In this document: in pieces, positions 34,610 through 46,167 of the stretch | Position numbering within the stretch: the stretch's first letter is position 1 | Layout of the letters: each line of letters starts with the position of its first letter | Origin: Solicoccozyma terricola | Lineage: Eukaryota > Basidiomycota > Tremellomycetes > Filobasidiales > Piskurozymaceae | Direction: 5' to 3' | DNA: 64,000 nt | Assembly: GCA_001600875.1 (NCBI GenBank) | Contig: BCLD01000003.1 | Coordinates: 409,712-473,711 of the forward strand | Translations under genes and position numbers: made by a program | Notes under the pieces: generated by a model | What the model saw: the letters and a program-made list of their open reading frames with translations, nothing else | Told to the model about the DNA's origin: nothing | The model's database searches: none

Positions 34610-36631
34610 TTATTTCCCAGTGTTGTATGTCTCTGCCAATCTACCTCGCACGTACTCGCCAGCACCCACCACCTCGTACCGCGCAGGTCGCTCAGCAGAC
34701 ACGCATGTAGGGATTGGAATGAGAGGGACAAGGTGGTCACAGCCCCAGAACGTCGGGATAGAGTAGCGAGGTGTGAATGCGGGAGGCGGTAGAGCACGGT
34801 GTAGCGTCGACCGGAAGATGTCGTCTGTGTGCGCCAGAAGGGAGACGTTGAGACGTTATTCGGGCGGCAAATAAATGTGGTTTGATCCAAGGGAGGGAGA
34901 AAGAATATTTCACCCCCCTCCCCCCCCCCCCCCCCCCCCCCCCCCGACACGCTCTACTCACTGGTCCACCGGGCTAATTGATCTCCGATGTTGATGACAA
35001 AAGTTCCCTCAATGTATGGTGCCTTGATCCCTGCGTGCGTGCGTGCGTACATGCCATGCCATCTATTAGATCAACCTGTGGACCAGGGGAGCGCGGGGCA
35101 CGCATGGCACAACGTCTGCCATCTAAGACAATCGGTACGGGTACTCACAATCCCCAGAAAGATTCTTCACCTCCAACCCACCGACGTTATCTTGTCGCAG
35201 GACAGTAAACACTTCGTAATCAGTGTGTTCCTGTGGATGATATAACAACATCTTATCAGCCTCGCCGTTCCTTTGGAGGGAAGAGAGACGGTCGAGAGGA
35301 AGAAAGACGGACAGCCACTCACTCCAATACCCGGCTTGTCATCATCTGCTGGTCTTCCTTCCAACGGAGGATAGTAGAGGAGCCTCTGAATTGCAGCTGG
35401 GAACATCGTCTGGTCACAGCAACATACACGCACCTCCGTCAGCGAGCGAGCGAGCGAGCGAGCGAACGGCTGGAAGGAAGGAAGGAAGGAAAAGCCGAGC
35501 CGAGCCGACCGCCAAGCAGGTTCAAATCACATACCTTGTCGTCAAAGAACCGTTCGGGCATTTCAAGAGCTAGAGCTAAAAGTGGAAAGATTCGATGACC
35601 CAAGGATAGGATTTCACGGCTGGGGCAAGCAGGCAAGCAGGCAAGCAGGCAAGGGTCGGCATAGTCCTTGTTTGATTTAGTCACCAAACCACCCTGACTC
35701 CACTCACTAGTACGCTAGAACGGTCTCTTTCTACCCTCGATACCAAGATCACACCATCAGTTAACAACATCCTAACACGCGCTCAGCCCGCAGATCAATC
35801 CTCACAAACTCTCCAGCACCACTCCAACTCTCCTCACTCGGCCAAAGGTTCTCTCCGACCTTTTCAATCTCCCCTCCTTCCTCTTTGGCCTTCTTCGCTG
35901 CCTCTTGGAACGTGGGAAGCGTCTCGGCGATGAGTGGGTCAAGTCCAAGATTCAACGCCTCGTGGAGGTCTCCAGAGTTTTTCCTGGGAAGAACAGGAGG
36001 AGGAGGAAGGGGAGGAGGAGGGGGGGGGAGGGGAGCGTTCAGTATGCAAAGACGGAGTGTTCGAGCTAAACACGCGCTGACATACGGATTGCTGTTCTCT
36101 GTCAAGACCTTCATGTGACCTCGGAAGTTATCCGATTTGGAGATATCAATCTGAAATGAAGTACGGTATGTGTCTGTGAGTATGCCTTGAATGTCGGCAA
36201 AAGATGGAATCGGAAATGACATTACCTCCTGCTTTTGATCCTCTGACAGTGCAAAGAAGGACTTGGATTGCTCAAACGTCCTTGCAACAATGTCCTCGTT
36301 GACCCCGTGGTTCTTGACTGCGTAGCACGAAAAAATGGTTCGCAGTCGGCGTGCTCGCCATCAACTCGTCTCTATAAGGTTTCCCACATACGTACTGTAG
36401 AAGAACCCAGCGGTCAACGCCGCGTGTTGTATCTGCATTGCCAGCGCATGACGAGCCTCGTAGTTGGAGGAAGTAGCATCTGAAAGATCACTGTGTGTTG
36501 CAGGGTCGGGATCGGGAGCGTCAGACTGCGAGGAAGGCGTCGTGGCGGACAACACGGCGGACTTGCATAATCGGCAACGAGGAGAAATCCTCTGTGGAGA
36601 GTAGATTGGCCTTTTCGATGAGGGAGGGCAT
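34610..36631 (-). CDS. 2-oxoglutarate/Fe(II)-dependent dioxygenase (isopenicillin N synthase-like fold)
   Basis: A cytosolic non-heme iron oxygenase; its substrate cannot be told from sequence. ATG 36631 gives MPSLIEKANLLSTEDFSSLPI. The DIOX_N part includes AALTAGFFYVKNHGV, SKSFFALSEDQKQE and GDLHEALNLGLDP. The catalytic half contains MPERFFDDK, AIQRLLYYPP, the HxD motif in EHTDYEVFTVLRQDNVGGLEV, FVINIGDQLARWT and then NDIFRSTLHRAL, where the His is the distal iron ligand. RYSIPTFWG follows with the 2OG-binding Arg-x-Ser. The C-terminus EYVRGRLAETY is typical. Between SSLPI and QSDAP the frame is rescued only by a 37-nt intron (gtccgc...ctcgcag) or by a frameshift. The 26-nt homopolymer at 34920-34945 is intronic. 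Confidence 0.85.
34920..34945. repeat. 26-nt poly-C in an intron of the dioxygenase gene
   Basis: The run lies close to the 5' splice site (gtgagtagagcgtgtc on the minus strand, followed by poly-G) of the intron between LARWT and NDIF. It is one of several long G/C homopolymers in this window that fall in introns. Confidence 0.85.
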
Positions 36632-37159
36632 GGTGGTGGTGGTGGTGGTGGTGGTGGTGGTGTTGGGGAAAAGTGGTAAGATGGAAAAAAGGACGAGAGA
36701 TGAAGACCGCCGAGAGATAAGCAGGAACGGGGCGGGGCTCCACTCGGAATTACCCATTCATGAATCCACCATCCACCACAACTTTGGCCCTGCCAGTGCC
36801 AATGTCAGGCATGCTGTCCAGCGCCTTGGCCGGTCTGTCTGCTGAGCGGGACGCGGGGGTTGCGATCCGAAGGTGAGAGAAAGAAAAGAAAAAAAAAGGA
36901 CACCATCTGGCATGGAGAGCGGGCTGCAGCACGAGTGCCCCCATGGAGTTTACGCCTTTAGCTTTACGCCTTTAGCTTTACTCGAGGTAGCTACAACAAG
37001 TGTTTCAAAGTTAAAGCAGTGCAAGCAAAGCCGGCAAGGGTCAAGTAGGTCAACATCCAAACCGGTCAAGAGCTGCTTCGCCCTAGACAGCAAATTTCGC
37101 TGTTATCGGGACAGAACGTCATTCATCATCTTTACTCATCATACATGGAGGCCATACGG

Positions 37160-38847
37160 TCAAGCACTGCCACTGCCAGTCATGCCATCAATATACGCCT
37201 TCCATCGAGGCTGGTCGGTCGTGTCCTGTCCCATCGCAGTCCTGTCAGCTATGAGACCCCCTCACTCGCTACAACAACCTCACCTGTCCATATGCATATG
37301 CAAACCCGCCTTTGTAACCCTTTGCCATCAACATTGTGCAACTCGCCTTCATAGCCTTGGCTCCCTGCCAGGAATAAATGAATCCATTCACGCATTTCGC
37401 GTTGGCCATCGCAACGTCGTCGTAGGTGGAAATGTCGTCTTTGAACGCAGCTGAGAAATCGGTGTACCATTGCGGGATATCGTTAGGGTCAGTGTTGCCC
37501 GATTCCAAGTACCTGATCTGCGCTGAAGCGCCCAGGACTGCACTTCCATTTCCTTTATATTCCATTTCGGCGAGCTCGGAACCAACAAGGGAGGCAGGGC
37601 TCCCGGTCGGACATGAAGATGCTGGAAAAGCAAGATTCACTGGGGTTCAATACGTCAGACCGGAATATTAGGCATCCATCTCTCACTTGTCTTGAACGCC
37701 TTCCCAAACATGGGAAAGCCGACGGTGATTTTATCTCTAGGCACGCCGCTGGCGATGTAGGCCTCCGCGGCAGTTTCCGCTCCAGCTTCGGAAGCGTGGT
37801 GACTGAATGTGGAATCTCTGCGATTGCACTGTAGACAAGAATTATCAGCTTTGGATAGCATGCAGTGGCAGATTCGCACCTACCATGTCATAAGCCATAA
37901 CATTGACCAAGCTCACGTTCTCCATGATTTTTGCGAAGTTGTACTTGGCGTTTTTCATATCCGTTGGTCTTCCTGGGACATCGATTGCGACGTATTTTTC
38001 TGGGTTCGCAGATTTTATAGCTTCGAGCAAAAGCGGGAAGGTCTCTATCTCATCATTGTTCGGCGGCACAATGCGATAAAATTCGCCACCATCGACAGGA
38101 AACTGCACATCAGTGTATGTGAGCATTTACCTAGGCATACCCACCCGGCTAGACCCCGCTGCTCCCTCACCTCCCAGTCAATGTCGATGCCGTCAAACAC
38201 AGGGTAACGTTTCATAAAATCAGCGACGCCCGTAGCAAATCCCTTTCGGAGCTCGTCAGTTTTGCTGTGATTCTGGAAGCTACGCTCTGTGCCCCTGAAA
38301 GGTAGCTCCACCCGAGATCAATAAGGTGTAGCTCGCATCCTGCAATCCCTACAACTCACCAACCACCAAATGCCGCCCATGCACGTTTGATTGTCGGGTT
38401 GGCTTGCTTCAAATTTTCAATCTTTTCATTTGACGGTTGGAATTTTCCATACTCCCAGCCGGTGAAGTCGACTTTGGGATTGACATTACCGAGAGAGTCG
38501 AAGGTACTATTGGAGATGTCAACGAAGCCTACGAATAAGTCAGTTACACCCTGAAGATTGGCGTTGGTCCAATCATCCCAAGGGGCAATCCATGCACCAA
38601 CAACCTTGCCCGGTACAGAGGGAGGTTCCGGTAGGGAGGTATTGGCACTGACACCCATTGCGTTGGCAGTTGAGGTTGGGGCGGTGGCGGCTGATGTCGC
38701 AGAGATGATATCTGTGCTACTGCTACTCGTTACCTGTGCAGCGGCTTGGCAGGTTCGCTGATCGCCTCCGGCGGCGGGGGCAGCAATCGCCAAAGTAGGT
38801 AGGAGCTTGACCGCCAGCGGGAGGACTTGCTTTATCGCGAGATACAT
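37160..38847 (-). CDS. secreted GH18 chitinase
   Basis: A glycoside hydrolase family 18 enzyme that would cleave chitin/chitooligomers in the wall or extracellularly. The start ATG 38847 begins a signal peptide (MYLAIKQVLPLAVKLLPTLA, cleavage near APAAGG), then a ~50-residue Ser/Thr/Ala linker. The barrel begins KVVGAWIAPWDDW; the second strand is KRAWAAFGGW, and the catalytic motif FDGIDIDWE carries the DxxDxDxE residues intact. NVMAYDMVGAN supplies the conserved Tyr-Asp strand, and DKITVGFPMFGKAF and CVNGFIYSWQG complete the fold. An intron after GFAYAYGQ leads to DTTDQPRWKAY and a stop at 37160-37162; without that intron the protein would end at 37269. No chitin-binding module is visible. 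The 36632-37159 interval holds no gene. Confidence 0.88.
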
Positions 38848-39274
38848 TGCAAAGGGCTAGAAGAGAATGTGATGTTGATCGACCGGATTGAGTGAATGAA
38901 GGCTCTGCCTGTGAAGTGAAGATAGAAATATGCCCTCAAAATCAAGGTGACGCAGCACAGTGTCGACTTTAATAGTGTCGTGAGTCTTGTAGGATAGGTC
39001 TTTTGACTTGGCTGGCGAAACCTCCCTCCTTTTTCATACGATCCCTCGTTCCCACAGCCCCTTTGGTCGAAACACAGCGGCACCCCTGGAAAATTTGTGG
39101 TAGCAAGACGAGGATGTATGCTCAAACAACGAGAGCCACGCTTAGACGGAGTCATGTGTGTCAAAGCTCGCCGTAGAGCGGGGAGCTGCCAACTCTTACA
39201 AGCCCCAGCTGGCGGAATGGGAAACGCGTTTCATCAGGAAAGACTAGGGCAGGTATTGCTTCTGTCAAGTGCAT

Positions 39275-42200
39275 TCACAGCTCGTCCACGATCCGACCTG
39301 CCTCGTCCAAATCCCCTCCGCCTGAAGTGTGCCATTCAATCTCAGGTTGGGGCATACTTGCCAAACCTGCCATCTTGTCCACTCCCTGGCCCATTCCTTT
39401 GGCAACACTGATTAGTTCCTTGTTCCTCTCGGACACGCGCAGTGCAAAAGAAGCGATTTCTTGGTCATAGCTGTCCCACTCGGGAATCGCCCGTGCGCGA
39501 TTGAGCTTTGGTTCTTTCTGTTGCAGCCAAGGCAGATGATTGGCATAAGCTGATAGGTGCGAATCATCGGGAGCAAGTCCTCTCACCGTCAGAGGATTTT
39601 GACAAAGGTCGACTGCGAGCAAAAAAAGCTCAGCCAACGGTCTACCGTGGAGCAAACACATTCACGCACTCGTCTTGGCCGTCTTCAGACTCTCTTGACT
39701 GCACCAGGTTTCACACCACAGCCAGCTTCGGTCGAGGGTGAAAATTGGCAATTGATCTTGCATCGAATTAGGCAGGTCTTGATCGAGATTGGAAAGTGAA
39801 TTTGGGTCTTGCGATAGAGCTTGATAATGCGCTCGCAAGCGATCCTAATGTAGGAGGTGATCAGGGTTTCATCTAGTCGACCATGTGTAGCACTCACCCC
39901 GGCAGCCAACTGTCGGAATCGCTTGAGGTCAACCACATACAGGGCGCTGGATTTAGCCATGACAATGTCAATCTCGTTTCCAGACCAAACGCAGTATATG
40001 CTCTAGCTCACCTAATGTGATACGGGCGTCCCCGCAAGGCGTCTTTCCAGTAACCTATAGGACGTGGTTCAGCAAACTGACGATCTGAATAACCTGCAAT
40101 CTCACCTTGCTTCCAGAATCTAAAACCCTCCATTTCCTGTTTGTCGTCTCCCATTGGAGCATATCCATAGACTCGGCCATGTAGATCCACATCCACCAGC
40201 TCCTTCATATCTGTACGGACAATCTGGTCTGCAGACAGGATGGCGAATGTAATCAACGCCAAACTCTACCGATTCAACCACATCGATCGCGATAACTGGC
40301 TCACCGGCATCTACAAAGATCACCTTGTCGAGATCCATTGGGAAGAGAACGTCAAGGAATAGGATTTTGTAGCTACCAGACAGTGTCGTTGAATCAGCTG
40401 ACGTCACACGACCTGTTGTTTCCGTATTCACCCCCAAATAGTCCTCTGCTTCTCCTGCTGAGCTCGCAGCCAAGAAGGCCACTTATATGTGACAAGCTGA
40501 TATCTATGGAGACACTCGTGCTCAGTAGACCCCCATATAACACATCGCTGACGGGACTGACTGGAATCCATACTCCTCAGCTAGCAACGGAATGAACTCC
40601 TGCGTAACATCGTCACAGGTCGTTAGCGCTCATCAGCGAATTCTGACGCTATTTCAACCCACCAAGAAGCTTGGCGAAAGAAAATTCTCCTGCAAGGACA
40701 GTGAGGGCTTAGTTATGCCCAGTCAACTCATTTCTGAAATCTTACAATGAACCAAAACTTGACAGTGCTATTAGTATGTCGCATAACACTCAGAATCATG
40801 ATGGAGGCGAAACGCTGGAAGAAAACTCCGAATCAGCTTTGGCAGCTTGTCATTCCTTTACCAGACCTTGTCCGACTCACCTCATAGAGAAGTCCAGACG
40901 CCACAGTGAAGATGTTGATATCGGCCATCTCAGGCGGTGGAACCTGCATCGTCTGCGCCTCGATCGGCGCCATCCCAATCCATTGTGAGAGGGTCGATTT
41001 CACTTGCGACAGCCAATGCTGGGCAGGTGCCTTCGGTTCCCAGGTGAGCACGTCCGCTACCCCCATCCCTTTGCGTCGCCTGAACACCGGTATAACGGTC
41101 AGACCTTGGAAGGAGGTGACTGAAACTTGATTGTTGGGACCTAAATTCTGACCGGTCCTCGCGTCACGCATCGACTGGAGTTCGTAAATATCGGTACCCG
41201 GTCCTGGCCTGATGCCGAGTTGAAGGGTCCCAGGATTAGCCTTGAATTGGAAATACCCGAGATTGGCCATGACAGAGGTATCAGCGAGCACGGTTCCGTT
41301 GCCCGATGTCAGCTGAAGTTGGAGTCCTCGGGGAGCCTCTCCACCGTCCTCCTGGGCATGGCCATCCACGATCAGCTGATCGAGCTCAAATACGAGGTCT
41401 ACCACGGACTCGTAGACGCCAATAGCATCAAAGCGCAGGTTGTCCAGGTCGTGAATCGACCTTCGGGGAGATACCACCCAGGCTGAAGGGACGTCCATAC
41501 CAAGTGTGAAGATTGGCTCGCCGGGAAGATTTCTGAATGCGGCGCCATGCGGACTAATTCGACTGTAGCGCGTATACAATTAGCTGATCGTAGAGCCAGG
41601 GAACAACCTCAAATCTGAATCACCCTTCAACATCAAACTCGATGGCCGATCGGGCCGCATATCGATAGAAGCGTTTGACCGGGACCTGCGTACGTTATAA
41701 TAGGAGGTTAACACTGGACGTCACTCTGATGCAACGAGACACTCGCTTCGGTCATTTCCATAGGAGGACTGAGCAGGATTTCGGTATCGACTTGGTCTAA
41801 CCCGGATATGAGCTGGCAGGAACAGCAGGTCAGATCAACACAGGCGTGCACCGCCAAGGACTCACTTCAAGTAACGCAGACCATTTCTGAGCTTTCTCTG
41901 TAACGGGATCAATGATTGCAAAGACCCTGACGATATCGCTTTGAGGTCCGGCCACCTTGAAAGAACTTGAGAGACGCGGTTTAGCCATTCTCCAAGTAGA
42001 GCAGAGAACCGACTCACGATATCTTGTTTGCGAGAAATTCGCTCATGTCCCTCCTGGGCATGGCAAGTTTGCCACCTAGAATATCCCCATTCGGTGACGC
42101 ATACGCACTCGCCACAATCGCAGATGCACTCATGATTAGGTCGGCCGATAACTCTCTGTAATCCTTGTCAATCAGGATGGGTGTCTCTTGAAGCTGGCGC

Positions 42201-45200
42201 CAAGACCATTACCTGTCATTCGGCAAAGGGCCTTCAAGAGCTTCGATCAGAGCATGTATAACTGGTTGCGTCCTCATCCCCATTTCAAAGGCGGAGAGCA
42301 CCACAAAATCATCGGAGTGAAAGTTGGGGCCACTGACGGGGCCAACAATCTGTTGGAGGGCAAGCAAAAATGTTACTACAGATAAACGTCACTTCGCAGT
42401 TCAAATGGGACTTACTCGTCCATTTGTTATGATGTAAGACAAGCCTGGCGTCAGAGCTAGCTCCTCGAGTAAGGGAGCATATCCTTGCCAAAAGAGCTTG
42501 GCGGCCGCCACATCTGCGCGATACCAACCGTCCCCTTTGAACAGATCCCTAACGGACGGCAACTGCAAAACAACCTGTTCGACAAAGGTTGGATCTTGCT
42601 CATCGGGCGAGGACGCTACTTGGTGTTCCAACATATCGACCAGGTTGAGCAGTTCTTGCGAGTTCAGCCTGGTAAGCGAAGAGGAGACAATTAAGCGATA
42701 GAGCACAGTTGAGAGAGTAGGTGGAGACGGATTAGAGTCCATCGGATGATGTATGATGGCAAGACGTTGCGTAGCGCCATCAACCTGGCAACGCAACCGA
42801 TCAGCTTTTCTAATACTCCTACTAAGATGACAGAGGAAATTCACATGTAGAGATTGAAGAGCTTCCTTGAGAATCTGTTTTCCTTCTTTCGAATCAAAGT
42901 CTGCAACAACGAGTGTGGTCAGTGGAGTTAATGTGGCATCCCCTGAAGGAAGTGGGCGTCAGTCATACGCGAGGGTGGAGCATTAGCGAGACGCGCGGAG
43001 CTCACTGGGGTAAATGTATTGCCGTCCGTGTGGTGAGTGGTGTAGGCTTTGGAGTTGTTCTATATCAAGTAGCCTGAGAGGGTACTTGCTTTCGGAGGGG
43101 ATGATGTACAAGTTGCGCCGCTTGAAAGTCCCTGGTAAGTCGTAGAAGTAGTTGGCAATGCGCTTATTTTTCTTCGCTGCAGGAGCTATGGCCTGAAAGG
43201 AATCCTCGTTTTTATAAAAAAGGTGTCACCTAGAACGCTGAGCAGTACGAAACATACCGGCGAGACAAGGTGAGCAAGCTGCGCCATGTAGTCTTGCATA
43301 ATCTGTTGCGTCCACGTCTGTCTCATCGATTTGGACGTCAGTCGGTCTGTAGTCAATCATGTTGCCCTCGGAATCAACTTGCCTCTCCGAATTCGCTGTG
43401 CCTTCCATTGAAGAAGACGTGGCCGAGCGCGGCAGCATTGCGGCCAGCGCCGAGCCTTTCGATCCATTTTCTAGCTTTAGAAAGGTAGTCGTCATTTGAG
43501 GTTGGAAGGCGGCCGCTAACGATATCCGCAAAGGACGCAGCATCCTGAAATTCAGCCGCGTGGTGATTGTACACTCCTTCCACTAGTCGCAGATCGACCG
43601 CTGCTGTCGGTGGTCCAGATTGCGAGATCTGTGCCGCGCGTGGTACATCAACAACTATATCCTTACACGCACGGCGTCCGTCGACTTACATCTCTCAGCA
43701 TGTCCATCGTTGGTCTGCGTCCATTCGCTTTGAGCGAGTGTACAACAAATCTGGCCATTTTTGTACCTGTCAGACCAGGTTGTCTGTTATCAGGTTGTCT
43801 GCATTATTTTGAGTTCGAGACAGCAGAACGTACTGTCATCCTCTTCGGCACCCAGCATCGGTACCACACCGAATCTGAAAGGAACTCCTCGTTGGATAAG
43901 GGTGCCAATGGTGTGTGCCAGGACATGTAGAGATGTTCTCTGTGCCAAGTCGAGAACCAGTACGACGTTCCAAATGTTCTGTTTGATCGTCTGAAAGGAC
44001 CCTGGGCGGGTGGGTCGAAATAGCTGGAGGGGCAAAGGTTGATAACAGGTGTAGAAGTTGAGACGACAATGCTTACCGGTGCGATAGAGGACGACCACTC
44101 AGAGTATCTGTACGGACCCTGTCAGCGACGGGCTGCACCTTCTCTGCAAGGAAATTACTCACCTCTGGTCCTTCTCGATGTTGTTCCACCACAATATCAC
44201 CCCGCCCCCTTCCGGTCGATCACTCGCGTCCACCAATCCAACAGTCGGATCGATGTTCGTTTGAGCAGCGCCGATGCGCTGATCCGTCAGTAAGGTTTGT
44301 GCTTGCTGAGGTGTCATCCCGAGCGATACAAGGGAGAGCAATCGGAGGCGTTCTTCACGGACTATATCCAGGAGACTGAATGAATCACAGATTGATCAAC
44401 TTGTTGGCTGTGAATGAAGATGGGCATCTGCAGATGACTCACCCAAACGCATCCACCTCACTATCTTTAATAGCCCTTCCGTTGATCCACATTCCACAGA
44501 ACCCGGAACCCATCCTCACAGCCTGCTGATTTTCTGCGATACCGTGGGCCAAGAGCTCGTCCTTGGCAGTTAGAGTGACCTTTCGTGCTATTGCTGCCGA
44601 GTAGAGTGGGAAATCTTGTGACAAGGATTTGAGAGCTCTTAGAGGGTCGTCAGATGATAGAATGAATGAGGTGGTCCGCAACCCAAGATCTGTAGCGATT
44701 GGGTCGAGGTCAGTACTAAGGATGATATGTGAAAACGAGAATAACGTAATGACATACCCGCAATCTCAGTTGGACGTAAGGGTCGCTCCAATTCCTTCCA
44801 AGGGTCAGTTCCCAGAGCGCCAAGGAGCTCCACCTGATCTCGCGTCGTCGTCTCGATCTCCATCGCCTCGCTATCCACCAAAGCGGTTGATTGATCTCCG
44901 GTGACTCTATCATCGACCGCCAGATAATCGGTTCGTTTGAGCACCATTTCTACGCCGTACCCTCCGAGACTTGACTTCCAGCCTCTTCCTGTGCTACTCT
45001 TATATCTCACGACGAAGCGGAACTGCGGGATTCGTTTGGAATGTGATTCCAAGAACGCCAGAAGGTTTGCTTGCGCGGCGGTGAAGGAGGATATGTAGAG
45101 GATTGCCGTGTGGGCAGAGTGGTTGGAAGAGAGACGTCGAGACGGGAGGATGTGATCGAATGGGAGGATTGATGGCGGGGTCGAGGTTGTTGTAAATACG

Positions 45201-45883
45201 CTGGGATGGAGTGCCGTGTCAGTGGAACCAAGTGATCCTATCCTATATGGGGGTCACCGTCATTGAGAAACTCACGAGCTATTGCCATGTCCATCAATGG
45301 TCTCTTCCATCTCCTTTTTCAAAATGTCAGTATCACAGTATCCCTTTTCCCTCCACCAAACCCAATTCTGACAGTCCATGTGTATCACTTGGTCGGTATA
45401 GAAACTCGCGTAAGCCTCCAGTTTTGGTTGAGCGACATGAAGCGCGAGACTCGCTTGAAAGGAGGAAAAGTCGAAGTGGGGATGTGCAAGAAGTATCGAG
45501 GAGGAGTTCAGTAGGTCGTAAAAGACGGAGAGCTGGAAGCGATCAGACTGGGGACGAGAGTCGGGGTGGTGATCGAGGGCGGCTATGGATTCGGGAGACG
45601 ATAGGAGAGTGAGGAGGGGGTGATAGATGGAGGGATCTTCGATGGCGGCAGTTTCCCTGTGCATACATAATGAGAGATCAATTCCATGCCGCCATGCCGT
45701 TCCCAGCTGTGGACCCGAATGCCAACGGCGGGAAAGTGAACCAGGTACTCACAAAGCCTCGAGCAGGATGGAAGGTGCCTCCCAACTTGACTGGAGCCAT
45801 ATATCGACGTCGGGAGTTGCAGCGGCTGCTGTGGCCGGATGAACAGCGAGCACCGCCAGAGCACACCACCCTGTCAACCACAT
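39275..45883 (-). CDS. UDP-glucose:glycoprotein glucosyltransferase
   Basis: An ER-lumen folding sensor that reglucosylates misfolded N-glycoproteins (UGGT; Kre5/Gpt1 family). The start ATG 45883 gives a signal peptide ([20 protein letters not shown]) followed by [20 protein letters not shown], the family's usual N-terminus. Many exons cover the thioredoxin-like domains. [34 protein letters not shown] and [13 protein letters not shown] mark the region before the catalytic GT24 domain. That domain contains [91 protein letters not shown] and [20 protein letters not shown]. The protein ends RIVDEL, a KDEL-like ER retrieval signal. It is divergent from an ER alpha-mannosidase 284 bp away. The intervening 38848-39274 contains no gene. 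Confidence 0.93.
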
Positions 45884-45981
45884 CCTTTGCTCTGTGTGTG
45901 TGTACTTGGTGTACTACTGAACGAGGGAGGGTGTTGACTGATATGGGGGGAAGAGGGGGGGGGGGTTGAACCAAGTTTCGC

Positions 45982-46017
45982 TCACGTGGCGTGATGACGT
46001 GGCATGATGACGTGGCA
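45982..46017. promoter_or_regulatory. tandem UPRE-like elements in the UGGT/mannosidase bidirectional promoter
   Basis: Two exact 13-bp units TGATGACGTGGCA (45992-46004 and 46005-46017) each contain TGACGTGGCA. They are preceded by a related TCACGTGGCG (45982-45991). TGACGTGG matches the XBP1/Hac1-type unfolded-protein-response element known from animals and plants. Placement between two ER quality-control genes makes this function plausible, but the local Hac1/Hxl1 specificity is not known to me. Confidence 0.6.
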
Positions 46018-46167
46018 GTTTTCATCGGAGAGATCTGAAACACCGACAGACCACCATCGCTGGGACATGGGACAACGAACGGCTGTACCATCCACCTCCG
46101 TAGCGACGACCAAGTGCTGTTCCATCTCCCACCACCGACTTCTTACTCTTGCTCTCCACCGATCATC

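Noticed and set aside
38081..38090. ATTCGCCACC copy in the chitinase gene
   Set aside because: It is simply the complement of codons for DGGEF inside the coding exon, so it was not counted with the intergenic motif.
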